Below, in pieces: positions 10,317 through 17,957 of a stretch of DNA of 64,000 bases (positions within the stretch are counted from its first letter, which is position 1; every line of letters starts with the position of its first letter). Below the pieces are notes generated by a model. That model did no database searches. It was given only the letters and a program-made list of their open reading frames with translations, and was not told the DNA's origin. This DNA comes from Bradyrhizobium sp. AZCC 1610. Lineage in GTDB: Bacteria; Pseudomonadota; Alphaproteobacteria; Rhizobiales; Xanthobacteraceae. The DNA lies in NCBI RefSeq assembly GCF_036924515.1, contig NZ_JAZHRR010000001.1, positions 5,985,001 through 6,049,000 of the forward strand, read 5' to 3'. Both the position numbers and the translations under genes were made by a program.

Positions 10317-10730
10317 GTGCCTTTGCTACACAACCGATGGATGCTTCGGATAGCCGCCTCTCTTCTGTTTGGCATTTTCATGGGCCTCATCTCCTATGTC
10401 TCAGCTGCACGCTTGAGCGAGTGGTACGAGACGGGCCACCTTTTGATGCACAGGCGGATGGCTATCGGACCCGACGCTGTCACTTACTCCAGCGATCCGA
10501 TCCTATTTCTCATCGAGTTTGGTTTAAACATCTTCTTGATTGCCATGGGGGGTCTCGGAGTTCTTGCCATGTGCCGAGAAATCATTGGTGAGATGGTAGG
10601 CCCCCAATCACGCCTTTTGAGGTTGATCGACTGGCACTACGCCAACCAGATGCCGTCACTCGTTCTTGGCGTTGCTGGTTGGTTCCTGCTGATCGTTTTT
10701 GGTTTTGGCCTGCTTTACAGGGGTGCTTGA
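10317..10730 (+). CDS. Hypothetical membrane protein
   Basis: 137 aa from a GTG at 10317 (an in-frame ATG at 10341 is equally possible). Three hydrophobic segments are visible: about 9-28, 60-85 (LFLIEFGLNIFLIAMGGLGV) and 110-132. The sequence has no domain I recognise. Base composition is lower in GC than the flanking core genes, consistent with the accessory region. It lies alone between an IS fragment and a dispersed repeat. Confidence 0.55.
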   Translation: MPLLHNRWMLRIAASLLFGIFMGLISYVSAARLSEWYETGHLLMHRRMAIGPDAVTYSSDPILFLIEFGLNIFLIAMGGLGVLAMCREIIGEMVGPQSRLLRLIDWHYANQMPSLVLGVAGWFLLIVFGFGLLYRGA

Positions 10731-10752
10731 CGGCCCGACCACTCTTCCGCAA

Positions 10753-10864
10753 TTGGCACCTTTGAGACATGCCGAAGCAGGCTCAGGATGTCTGTTTATC
10801 GGTGCTGACCGGAAGTGATCTGCCGGCAGTCAGAATGACGCGATTGACCCGAAGCAGACCTCAT
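10753..10864. repeat. Dispersed intergenic repeat, family D copy 1
   Basis: Begins TTGGCACCTTTGAGACATGCC and ends GATTGACCCGAAGCAGACCT. The same order of blocks (TTGGCAC, GACATGCCGA, ATGTCYG, CCGGAAGT, TTGACCCRAAGCAGAC) recurs at 11470-11565 and 17379-17490, and the last block alone at 15866-15886. It partly overlaps the 3' end of the minus-strand lipoprotein gene. This repeat type is common in Bradyrhizobium-like genomes; its function is unknown. Confidence 0.8.
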
Positions 10865-11256
10865 GTTCGGCGGCTGAATTCCGGGAAGGGCGACCACTCA
10901 AGTCCGCGGCATCCGAGAGCTCTGCTCGGGCTAAGCATGTCCGTTACCTTGCCGTTATCAAATACGAAAATCCAAGCCGGGTACTCGCCTCCGCCTACCG
11001 GGACCGCACTAACACACACGCTTGGTCTCGCTCCAAAGCCAAACTCGCTGACGTTACGGACGACCGGAGCCGATATCTTTGGATCACGGTATGCACTCAC
11101 GTCGATTCTGGATGCGACACTGGCGGCTACGAGTTGGCGATAGTTCGATGGAACAGCATTCGCACCGGTCCCCGCATCCACGGTGTGCTGAAAGCATCCA
11201 GCCAAAAAGAGCGTCGGTAATACCACTCCAACACAAGTCTTTAGATACGAAACCAT
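10861..11256 (-). CDS. Hypothetical lipoprotein
   Basis: 131 aa from ATG 11256. The N-terminus MVSYLKTCVGVVLPTLFLAGC is a lipoprotein signal with lipobox LAGC, cysteine at residue 21. Longer in-frame starts exist (11295, 11322), but the one chosen places the signal peptide correctly. The mature part contains VSAVPVGGGEYPAWIFVFDNGKVTD, a pattern seen in small exported proteins of unknown role. No operon partner. The C-terminal residues overlap the edge of a dispersed repeat, so the natural C-terminus may have been altered. Confidence 0.6.
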   Translation of the reverse strand: MVSYLKTCVGVVLPTLFLAGCFQHTVDAGTGANAVPSNYRQLVAASVASRIDVSAYRDPKISAPVVRNVSEFGFGARPSVCVSAVPVGGGEYPAWIFVFDNGKVTDMLSPSRALGCRGLEWSPFPEFSRRT

Positions 11257-11659
11257 GCGCCACTCGCCCCCTCTTTGATTTACTTTAGATAGCATCGTCG
11301 GATTGGCTCTCGCAACTGGCACGCCGCTGATCTACCTTGAGACGCACGCATTTGCATTTGGAAAACGCCTATAATCGATCCTACACACTCAAGGGGAAAG
11401 CCTTGGTCCACTACCGCCGCGATGCGGCTCCGTTATCGTCGGCTTTTCTAAGAACGGCGATGTCTGCATCTGGCACCTTTGAGACATGCCGACGGACGCT
11501 GAAAATGTCTGCTCATTGGGGTAGATCGGAAGTTGTCGGCTCACAGTCGAAATGACGCGTCTGCCCCTTCTCGGACCATGATGCGTGCCTTTTGAAGACA
11601 TAACGTCACACGGGGATCACGGGGTACGGTTAAAAATTCGACCACGAAACTGTTGACGT
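11257..11659. other. Intergenic region with family D repeat copy 2
   Basis: 403 bases without a supported gene. 11470-11565 is the second copy of family D: TGGCACCTTTGAGACATGCCGA, then GAAAATGTCTGC, then GGTAGATCGGAAGT. The remainder shows nothing recognisable. Short open frames here have no ribosome sites or family features. Confidence 0.65.
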
Positions 11660-12598
11660 TTAGCGCGCACGAAGACCCACGGAGCGGTTGGTCTTGGTAG
11701 GCTTTGTGACAGGGAAGACGGTGTGCATGTAGCGGGCCAGGTGTTCGCAAAAAGTGAGGGCGTACGGCGGAAGTGGACGGCGCCTGTCCCACTGAACCGC
11801 AACGCGTTCTCGAATGGGCTTGCCCCCGTGCGTTATTCGGGCGACGCGCACTTTGTAGCGATCAGTTCGCTGAAGGGATGGGACGATCGCCACACCTTGC
11901 CCAGCCTCTGCCAAGGTCAATAGCGTATGCGATGCGCGGCTCTCCAGCATTACCTTGGGATGGACTTTTGCCAGGCGGCAAGCCGCCTCGAACAGGCGGC
12001 GGACGGAATAGCCCGACGGTAACAGGAGCGGGTATGAGATAAGCCGCTCGATCGTTATGACACCGGATTTGCCGAGTTCGACGGTTGCAGCACTGACAGC
12101 CAACACATCCGCGGACTGTAGGACGCGCGTCTCGAGGCGAGGATCATCACCTGGGTCAATTCTGATGCCGACATGAGCTTCACCGCGCTCGAGTAGGGCG
12201 GGTTGCTCAGGCCCAAGGGCCTCAGTCAATTCGACATGAACCTGCGGAAAGCTCTCAGCATACCGCGGTAGAAACCCGGATAGCACGCTTTCAATCGTGT
12301 GCGGCGGGGCTAAGACTTTCAGCCTTCCGCTGTCGCCGCGCCGAAGCGCCGCTGCCCGCTCGTGCACGCTGTTGAGGTCGATTAGGACGCGCCGACAATC
12401 CACGAGGAGCTGCTCGCCTTGGGCCGTTAGAACCAAGCGGCGTCCTACACGATCAAAGAGACGTAGCTCGAGCTCCTGCTGAAGATCGCTGATTTGGCGC
12501 GACAGCGCGGGCTGCCCAATGCGCAGGTGCACCGCCGCTTTGGACACCGTGCCAAGTTCGGCAATGGTAACAAAAGTTTTCAGGCGCCTCAGATCCAT
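11660..12598 (-). CDS. LysR-family transcriptional regulator
   Basis: 312 aa from ATG 12598 (MDLRRLKTF). N-terminal winged helix-turn-helix: AELGTVSKAAVHLRIGQPALSRQI is the typical recognition region. The effector-binding domain runs from about residue 90 to 295. It is transcribed divergently from a Bug-type receptor gene across 298 bases, the usual arrangement of a LysR regulator with its target. The octamer ATGCATTG occurs twice in that gap (12643-12650 and 12847-12854) and may mark operator sites. The ligand cannot be told from sequence. Confidence 0.93.
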   Translation of the reverse strand: MDLRRLKTFVTIAELGTVSKAAVHLRIGQPALSRQISDLQQELELRLFDRVGRRLVLTAQGEQLLVDCRRVLIDLNSVHERAAALRRGDSGRLKVLAPPHTIESVLSGFLPRYAESFPQVHVELTEALGPEQPALLERGEAHVGIRIDPGDDPRLETRVLQSADVLAVSAATVELGKSGVITIERLISYPLLLPSGYSVRRLFEAACRLAKVHPKVMLESRASHTLLTLAEAGQGVAIVPSLQRTDRYKVRVARITHGGKPIRERVAVQWDRRRPLPPYALTFCEHLARYMHTVFPVTKPTKTNRSVGLRAR

Positions 12599-12896
12599 GG
12601 TGGCATTTCTATTCCGCGGCGGCATGCTTTACTAGCACAATTATGCATTGGACGAGCGTCCGGTCCGGCGGCAGTGTTCACACAGCTTGGAAGATGGCTC
12701 ACGCATGCCACTGACCGCTGAGCGACGCACTAGGTGGGAGCCGCGCAGCCGAGGAGAGGAACCAAGCGACGTCACATGCCGTCAAAGCTCGTGAACCTTC
12801 AGCGGCGGCGAGCAATCAATCGTCGTCCTGGCCTTGCTGAGCGATAATGCATTGACATGCCCCCGAAGGTGAAACCACAAGCGAAGGAGAAAGCCG
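12599..12896. promoter_or_regulatory. Divergent regulatory region between LysR gene and Bug receptor
   Basis: Contains two identical ATGCATTG octamers at 12643-12650 and 12847-12854, each preceded by TTA or TAA. The first is close to the LysR start, the second 43 bases before the receptor start. LysR proteins usually bind T-N11-A boxes in such gaps. Assignment as operators is inference; no clear -35/-10 pair could be set. Confidence 0.35.
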
Positions 12897-13865
12897 ATGT
12901 GCATAAAACAGCTTTTGTTCGCGAGCCTGACATGCGCTGCCGCTTTTGCGACAACCGCTCAAGCGCAGTATCCCGAGCGCGCCATAAAGATCGTCGTCCC
13001 GCAAGCCCCCGGCAGCGCCACAGACAATGGCGCACGCATTCTCGCGCAGGAGCTGTCAAAGGAGCTCGGCCAATCTATCATCATCGAGAACCGGCCAGGC
13101 GGCGCTTTCGTCATCGGCAATGACGCGGTCGCAAAGGCGCAGCCCGACGGCTACACGCTGCTGTTCGCCAGTATCGGTGCGTTCGCGATCGCGCAGCATA
13201 TGGTCGCCAAGCCGCCTTACGATATCGAGCGCGACTTCCAGCCTATCGCGCTAGTCACGACCGGGCACCTCCTGCTTGCTGTCGCGCCCTCGCTGCCGAT
13301 CCACAGCGTCGTCGAACTGGTCGAGTACGCCAAGAAGAACCCCGGCAAGCTTTCGAACGCGTCGTCGGGCAGCGGTTCGCCGGGCCATGTCAGCGGCGAG
13401 CTATTCAAATTCATGAGCGGCACCGACATCGTGCACGTGCCCTACAAGGGCGGGACCGCCGCCATCACGGACCTCATTGCGGGGCGCGTCGATCTCATGT
13501 TCGAGAGCCTCACGTCCATCGCGCCGCATGCCAGGCAGAAGGCTATCCGGGCGTTGGGCGTCACCGGTCCGAAGCGTTCGGCCGGCTTCCCCGAGCTGCC
13601 GACGATCGCCGAGGCCGGCGTTCCCGGTTATGAAGCGCCGATATGGTTTGGCGTCGCGGCACCAGCCGGCACGCCTCGCCCGATCGCCGATAAACTCAAC
13701 GCGGCCATCAACCGTGCAATCCAATCTGACTTCTTCAAAGCGCGCTATGAGCAAATCGGCGACGAGCCGGCTGGCGGGACGCCAGAGGAGTTCGCAGCGC
13801 TCATCAAGAAGGAATCGGCCAAATGGGCCGATGTCGTAAAGCGCTCCGGCGCGAAATTGGAGTAG
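12897..13865 (+). CDS. Bug-family periplasmic binding protein (TctC-like receptor)
   Basis: Periplasmic solute receptor of the Bug/TctC family, 322 aa. Signal peptide 1-23 ends ATTAQAQ; the family start YPERAIKIVVP follows at once. Conserved blocks GSATDNGARILA, IIENRPGGAFVIGNDAVAK, PDGYT and the VPYKGG near 180 are all present. Family ligands are carboxylates or aromatic and amino acids. The TctA/TctB membrane subunits are not in the window, so it is an orphan receptor as is common in this family. Likely controlled by the divergent LysR. Confidence 0.92.
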   Translation: MCIKQLLFASLTCAAAFATTAQAQYPERAIKIVVPQAPGSATDNGARILAQELSKELGQSIIIENRPGGAFVIGNDAVAKAQPDGYTLLFASIGAFAIAQHMVAKPPYDIERDFQPIALVTTGHLLLAVAPSLPIHSVVELVEYAKKNPGKLSNASSGSGSPGHVSGELFKFMSGTDIVHVPYKGGTAAITDLIAGRVDLMFESLTSIAPHARQKAIRALGVTGPKRSAGFPELPTIAEAGVPGYEAPIWFGVAAPAGTPRPIADKLNAAINRAIQSDFFKARYEQIGDEPAGGTPEEFAALIKKESAKWADVVKRSGAKLE

Positions 13866-13971
13866 GCGCTTATCACAGCGGACGCATGCCAAAACGAATG
13901 CCATTGAAGAGGTTGGATGATGCTCACAGCCAAGAGCGTAGTCCGCCTGAACTACGGAAAAGCGGTGAACA

Positions 13972-14775
13972 ATGCCCTCGAACTTTGTGGCGCGGGATCC
14001 GGAGACTTATGACTCTTACATGGGACGGTGGAGCAAACGACTTGCTTCAGATTTCCTTGACTTCGCGGGGCTCGTTGAGGGTGGTGCGGTTCTGGACGTA
14101 GGCTGTGGGACCGGAAGTTTGACCTTCGAAATCGCCGCCCGGCGCAAAGCCGCATCGATCGATGCTTTGGACTATGAGTCCGAATTTGTGGAGGCGCTAA
14201 ACACCCGGAAGGGAGCAGCATCGATCAATGTACGACAAGGCGATGCGATGGCTTTGCCATACGAATCGGCTCAATTCGAAATGGCCTTATCTCTTCTGGT
14301 TCTTCACTTCGTGCCCGACGCGGTCAGAGCCATTTCTGAGATGGTTCGTGTTGTGAAGCGGGGCGGTGTCGTTGCCGCAGCGGTCTGGGATACTTTCGGA
14401 GGAATGCCAAGCCGGCGAATGTTCTGGGACACGGTTGCAGCGATCCATCCGCCGGCGGAGCAGCGAAGGTCAGATCTACTGATCCGTCCGATGACACGGC
14501 CGAATGAGCTGCAGACCGCTTTCCAGCATGCTGGCCTCTCGGACGTGGCTGCGACACTCCTCACTATTCGGATGGACTTCGAGAACTTTGAAGACTTTTG
14601 GATCCCGGCTGTTTTCGGCCAAGGGACCCACAGTGAGTTCTTGGCTGGTTTGCCTGAGCCGACACAGCGGCAGATCCAGTCAAGCGTCAGGGCAGCTTAT
14701 CTGGCCGGCCTTCCGGACGGCCCGCGCAGTTTTGCAAGTAGTGCCTGGGCCGTTCGAGGAATGGTAACGCGATGA
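13972..14775 (+). CDS. SAM-dependent methyltransferase
   Basis: Class I methyltransferase, 267 aa. The SAM-binding motif LDVGCGTGSLTFEIA lies at about 40-54, an acidic residue ends the second strand (ALDYES, near 70), and GDAMALPYESAQFEMAL (about 89-105) is the typical UbiE/type-11 motif. The substrate cannot be predicted. GC content is lower than in the core blocks. It follows the Bug receptor by 106 bases and could be read from the same promoter, but nothing proves it. Confidence 0.88.
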   Translation: MPSNFVARDPETYDSYMGRWSKRLASDFLDFAGLVEGGAVLDVGCGTGSLTFEIAARRKAASIDALDYESEFVEALNTRKGAASINVRQGDAMALPYESAQFEMALSLLVLHFVPDAVRAISEMVRVVKRGGVVAAAVWDTFGGMPSRRMFWDTVAAIHPPAEQRRSDLLIRPMTRPNELQTAFQHAGLSDVAATLLTIRMDFENFEDFWIPAVFGQGTHSEFLAGLPEPTQRQIQSSVRAAYLAGLPDGPRSFASSAWAVRGMVTR

Positions 14776-15259
14776 CAAACCCTAGTGAACGGAAACTCGG
14801 TGCGGATTGCAGCCCGATTGCGCCCGCTCCTTGTCGATGCTGGCAGGGCCGGAGCACGGCCGGGCCATTCCATTAGAGCGGAATTTCTGCGCACCCGCGT
14901 ATGTCGGCTTGTGTGAAGGTTTTCGGATGCCGGCCCCATGACGGTGGTGCTGCGGGCACGGGGCCGGCGTCCGCAAACCTCCAAGGGAGGAAACCGCGGG
15001 AGGGGGCACGTGGGTAGCGCGGCGAGAACTATGGGAATTTGAGTGCCGCGGATGAGGTGTGTGAATGGAGTCGAGGCGCTCCAGCAAGCCGGTGGACGGT
15101 GAAACGGCTGCTGGATGAGCGGCGGGTCGCGTCGACCGCAGTGAAGTGTCGGACGATTTGAGATGACGGCTGGATATTTGAGCGCGTTCTACCGTGGCCG
15201 GTCGAAAGGCAGCTAGTGCGACGATCAGATTTGCGGGGGTGTGACGCGGTCATGAGGTG
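14776..15259. other. Decayed intergenic region downstream of integrase remnant
   Basis: 484 bases with no supported gene. On the minus strand it is where the rest of the recombinase gene should lie, but I find no recognisable catalytic box II/III or tyrosine motif. The text is GC-rich with several short inverted repeats such as GGGGCCGGCAT/ACGCCGGCCCC (about 14915-14975). It is probably scrambled mobile-element debris. Confidence 0.45.
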
Positions 15260-15739
15260 TCGATCCTGATGCGGTTCGTTGGAGCTGTCGGCCGATGCCG
15301 TGGCGTTGCACCGCACTCGAAGACCTCGATGCAAACCTGCGCCGTAAGCCACACTCAGCGCCGCCTTGTACTTGAGGCCCGGCGCGGCATCCACGAGCCG
15401 CGCCACCTCCTCCGGGCTGAGCACGACCGGCAGCTTGCGGGGCTCGTGGAGGAATGTGGTGTGCTCGATGATATCGGAGCGCCTGAGCGTGATCCTGAAG
15501 AAGAACCGCAACGCAGCTACGGTATGATTGAGAATCGGGATGTGCGCGCCGTTCGCCGCCAGATGCAATTGAAAACGTCGGACGTCCTCGAAGCTCGCCG
15601 TGTCGGGCGACCGGCCGAGGAAGATAGCAAAATCCTTGATGGTGCGGATGTAGCCTTGTTGGGTCTTTGGCGCTAACTTACGGATCGTCATGTCTTCGAT
15701 CATGCGCCGCCGCAATGGGCTCATGGCCTCGTCGGTCAT
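15260..15739 (-). pseudogene. Tyrosine recombinase/integrase, frameshifted and truncated
   Basis: From ATG 15739, MTDEAMSPLRRRMIEDM and KLAPKTQQGYIRTIKDFAIFLG match the SAM-like N-terminal domain of integron/IS91-associated tyrosine recombinases, followed by FHEPRKLPVVLSPEEV-like text and the start of the catalytic domain, LKYKAALSVAYGAGL. The normal continuation (L.VSEV..L...DID) is lost: the frame jumps after AYGAGL, and a related reading (IEVFECG..APTNRIRIDTS) continues in another frame before a stop. The Arg-His-Arg-Tyr catalytic set is absent, so the gene is dead. Confidence 0.8.
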
Positions 15740-15865
15740 GGGGATGCTCCTGTCTTGAGTGAGGTTGTCGAAACCCCTCGATCTCAAGACAGGACGCCCC
15801 GTTGCGCTATCCTCTTGGCTGTGTCGACAGCCGCAGTGACCTACCGCGCGAGCGGTTTAGTCCTT

Positions 15866-15886
15866 TGACCCGAAGCAGACTTCGCC
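15866..15886. repeat. Partial copy of dispersed repeat, family D
   Basis: Only the right-hand block TTTGACCCGAAGCAGACTT of family D is present, directly upstream of the integrase remnant. This suggests rearrangement or insertion into an older complete copy. Confidence 0.6.
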
Positions 15887-16022
15887 GCAGGCCAACCCGC
15901 CTACCGTGCGACGGAGCGAGCTGGTAGCCTTGCAAGAGCGGGAGGGCCGGTTGATGGCAGCTCACCCGGCAGACGTATGGCCGCGCGGCCGAGCGCACGC
16001 GTGGATTACAGGGAGTAACAAT

Positions 16023-16478
16023 ATGATACTCAATCCGGATCATGTTACTATCGCGGTGGTAGACGCCGGCGCGGCGATCGAGTTCTTCGCGCTCCTTGGC
16101 TTCAGAAAAGATCACGTCGCGACGATCGACGGTGGCCTTCCCGCCCGGTACATGGGCATGCCGGGCATGAAAGCGCAGCACATCACCCTCGCACTCGAAG
16201 GAGCGGCTTATCCTTTCGAGATCCAGCTGCTTGAGTTTGAGCCGATCCCAGGGACCGATCCGGGTGCGCACCCGACAAATCTGCGAAAACGGGGCTTCAA
16301 TCACCTCGCGTTCCGCGTCGACGACATTGAGGCGGCCACTGCGCACCTCGTGGCCAACGGCGTAACCATGCTGAGCGACGAAATGGACTACATCAGCCGA
16401 AAGCTACGGCTCTTCGAGGGTCCCGAGGGCATCACCCTCGAGTTGGTGCAGCGGGGCGGCTCAGACGCTTCTGGCTAG
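16023..16478 (+). CDS. VOC-superfamily (glyoxalase/dioxygenase fold) protein
   Basis: 151 aa from ATG 16023, chosen because AGGGAG lies 6 bases upstream and homology starts at LNPDHVTIAVVD. The metal-binding pattern of the vicinal-oxygen-chelate fold is visible: first His in DHVTIAV (residue 6), Glu in PFEIQLLEFE, second-half His in FNHLAFRVDDIE and C-terminal Glu in ITLELVQ. Members include glyoxalases, ring-cleaving dioxygenases and antibiotic resistance proteins; the substrate is not predictable. It stands alone in the accessory region. Confidence 0.85.
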   Translation: MILNPDHVTIAVVDAGAAIEFFALLGFRKDHVATIDGGLPARYMGMPGMKAQHITLALEGAAYPFEIQLLEFEPIPGTDPGAHPTNLRKRGFNHLAFRVDDIEAATAHLVANGVTMLSDEMDYISRKLRLFEGPEGITLELVQRGGSDASG

Positions 16479-16661
16479 GTCCTCCAACTAGCGACTCGCC
16501 GTTACCCGAGCAATCCGTGATGTCGCCTTCCAGCCGCTATCGAACACGGTGTAGGCAGGACCGCATTCTGCGGAACAAATCAACGTGCTCGTGCGTCGCG
16601 ATGGTGACATAACGCCGTTGTTTATCGTGCCTGCCCTTTAGGAGCGAGGAGGAGCCGATCG

Positions 16662-17264
16662 ATGAAAGCCGAAGACGCAGCGGACATGATGGATCAGGAA
16701 AAGGAGAACGACCGCTTCAAGCAGCGCGCGGCGGTCAGCATCGCCATTCTGGCGATGCTGCTGGCCATCACCGGGCTTGGCGGCGCCAACGCCGACAAGG
16801 AGGCGACCAACAACAACATCTATGCCGCGAACCACTATGCCTTCTACCAGGCCAAGAACATCCGCCAGACCGACTACAACCTCGCGGCCGACGCGATCGA
16901 ACTGGCGTTCCTGCAGGACGGAAGCCTCAACGCCGAGGCCAGGACGGCCCTGAAGGCAAAAGCGGAGGCCTATCGCAAGACGGCGGCACGCTACGAGTCC
17001 GAGCCCGAGACGCAGGAGGGCAAGAAGGAATTGATGGCGCGGGCCAAGGACTACGAGAGCAGGCGCGACCATGCGCTGAAGCAGGATCCCTACTTCGACT
17101 ATGCCGAAGCTCTTCTGCAGATCGCCATCGTGCTGATCTCGGTCTCGATCGTCGCGACGCTGCCCTGGCTTGCGATCGTCGGCGGCATCGTCGGTGCCGC
17201 GGGTGGCCTGCTGATGGTCAACGGCTATACACTGGCGGTCGAGATACCGTTTCTGGCAGCATAG
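16662..17264 (+). CDS. DUF4337 membrane protein
   Basis: 200 aa with a strong ribosome site (GAGGAGGAG) upstream of ATG. One N-terminal hydrophobic segment (about 24-42, VSIAILAMLLAITGLGGA) is followed by NADKEATNNNIYAANHYAFYQAKNIRQTDYNLA, a hallmark of DUF4337, then a charged helical stretch (110-145) and two C-terminal membrane segments (150-170 and 172-195). Function of the family is unknown. The codon use is like the core genome. Confidence 0.85.
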   Translation: MKAEDAADMMDQEKENDRFKQRAAVSIAILAMLLAITGLGGANADKEATNNNIYAANHYAFYQAKNIRQTDYNLAADAIELAFLQDGSLNAEARTALKAKAEAYRKTAARYESEPETQEGKKELMARAKDYESRRDHALKQDPYFDYAEALLQIAIVLISVSIVATLPWLAIVGGIVGAAGGLLMVNGYTLAVEIPFLAA

Positions 17265-17569
17265 TGGTCCGCACGCACGCTGCGCCGGTCGGATGGGTGC
17301 TGTTTGGCAAGGACGAGGGGAGCACTATACTGAGGCCGCTTCAGTTGGCGGGTTCTTTCACTTCGCGAATGTCACCTGTTGGCACTTTTGCGACATGCCG
17401 ATCGGCCCTGACGATGTCCGTTCACCGGGGTACACCGGAAGTCTTCGTCGGACGGTGTAAACGACGCTTTTGACCCAAAGCAGACTTGCTGGGGCCAGCG
17501 CTGCCTAAGTAAAGTGCGAGTGAAACGCCCAACGATTATTTTACAAACACCAACATATCATCTCATCCT
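17265..17569. other. Intergenic region with family D repeat copy 3
   Basis: 305 bases. 17379-17490 is the most complete-looking copy of family D: TTGGCACTTTTGCGACATGCCG, GACGATGTCCG, GTACACCGGAAGT and TTTGACCCAAAGCAGACTT. The AT-rich remainder (17520-17569) precedes a small membrane-protein frame. Confidence 0.75.
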
Positions 17570-17740
17570 ATGGGCCGAGGCTTAGTTATTCTAGTATCCA
17601 TTTTTGTGGTGATGGGCGTGTTCATTTGGGGCGCAGTTCAGACCCATCGAAATCCAAACGCTCAGCACAGCATTGGATGGCTCGTTTTTTTCGTGATTGC
17701 GGTTTTGCTCTTCACGCATCTTGCTGCGAGTTTGCTCTGA
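17570..17740 (+). CDS. Small membrane protein, 56 aa
   Basis: A short frame opening MGRGLVILVSIFVVMG and ending VLLFTHLAASLL. Two hydrophobic helices (4-21 and 36-55) are joined by a polar loop GAVQTHRNPNAQHS, a sensible two-helix topology that random GC-rich DNA rarely produces. The local sequence is AT-richer than the surroundings. No good Shine-Dalgarno is visible and I know no family, so the call rests on composition and topology alone. Confidence 0.45.
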   Translation: MGRGLVILVSIFVVMGVFIWGAVQTHRNPNAQHSIGWLVFFVIAVLLFTHLAASLL

Positions 17741-17957
17741 CTTCCGTTGTTGGCACATAGCGTCGTTTCGCTGCTATGCAGCAGCACGTCGGCTATCGGG
17801 GCATAGCCGACTCTGGCGCGGCGTCAGCCCGGCAAATTTATGGGTTCATGGACTGGATGCATCGGCCGCCGCCTGCGCCAAGGCTTGTCGACGTCCCGAG
17901 ACCGCAGGTCCCGGCGAAGCCCTGGCGTCGCGAGGTCACGGAGCATGACAACGTCTA
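17741..17957. other. Spacer before the efflux operon end
   Basis: 217 bases with no supported gene. It contains a hairpin-capable GGCTATCGGGGCATAGCC at 17792-17809 and a fragment (CTTCCGTTGTTGGCACATAGCG) that resembles a broken left end of family D. The convergent position after the RND pump gene means the hairpin could assist termination, but no U-tract follows. Confidence 0.35.

Noticed and set aside
15257..15676. 139-codon plus-strand frame over the integrase remnant
   Set aside because: It is antisense to recognisable recombinase sequence on the minus strand.
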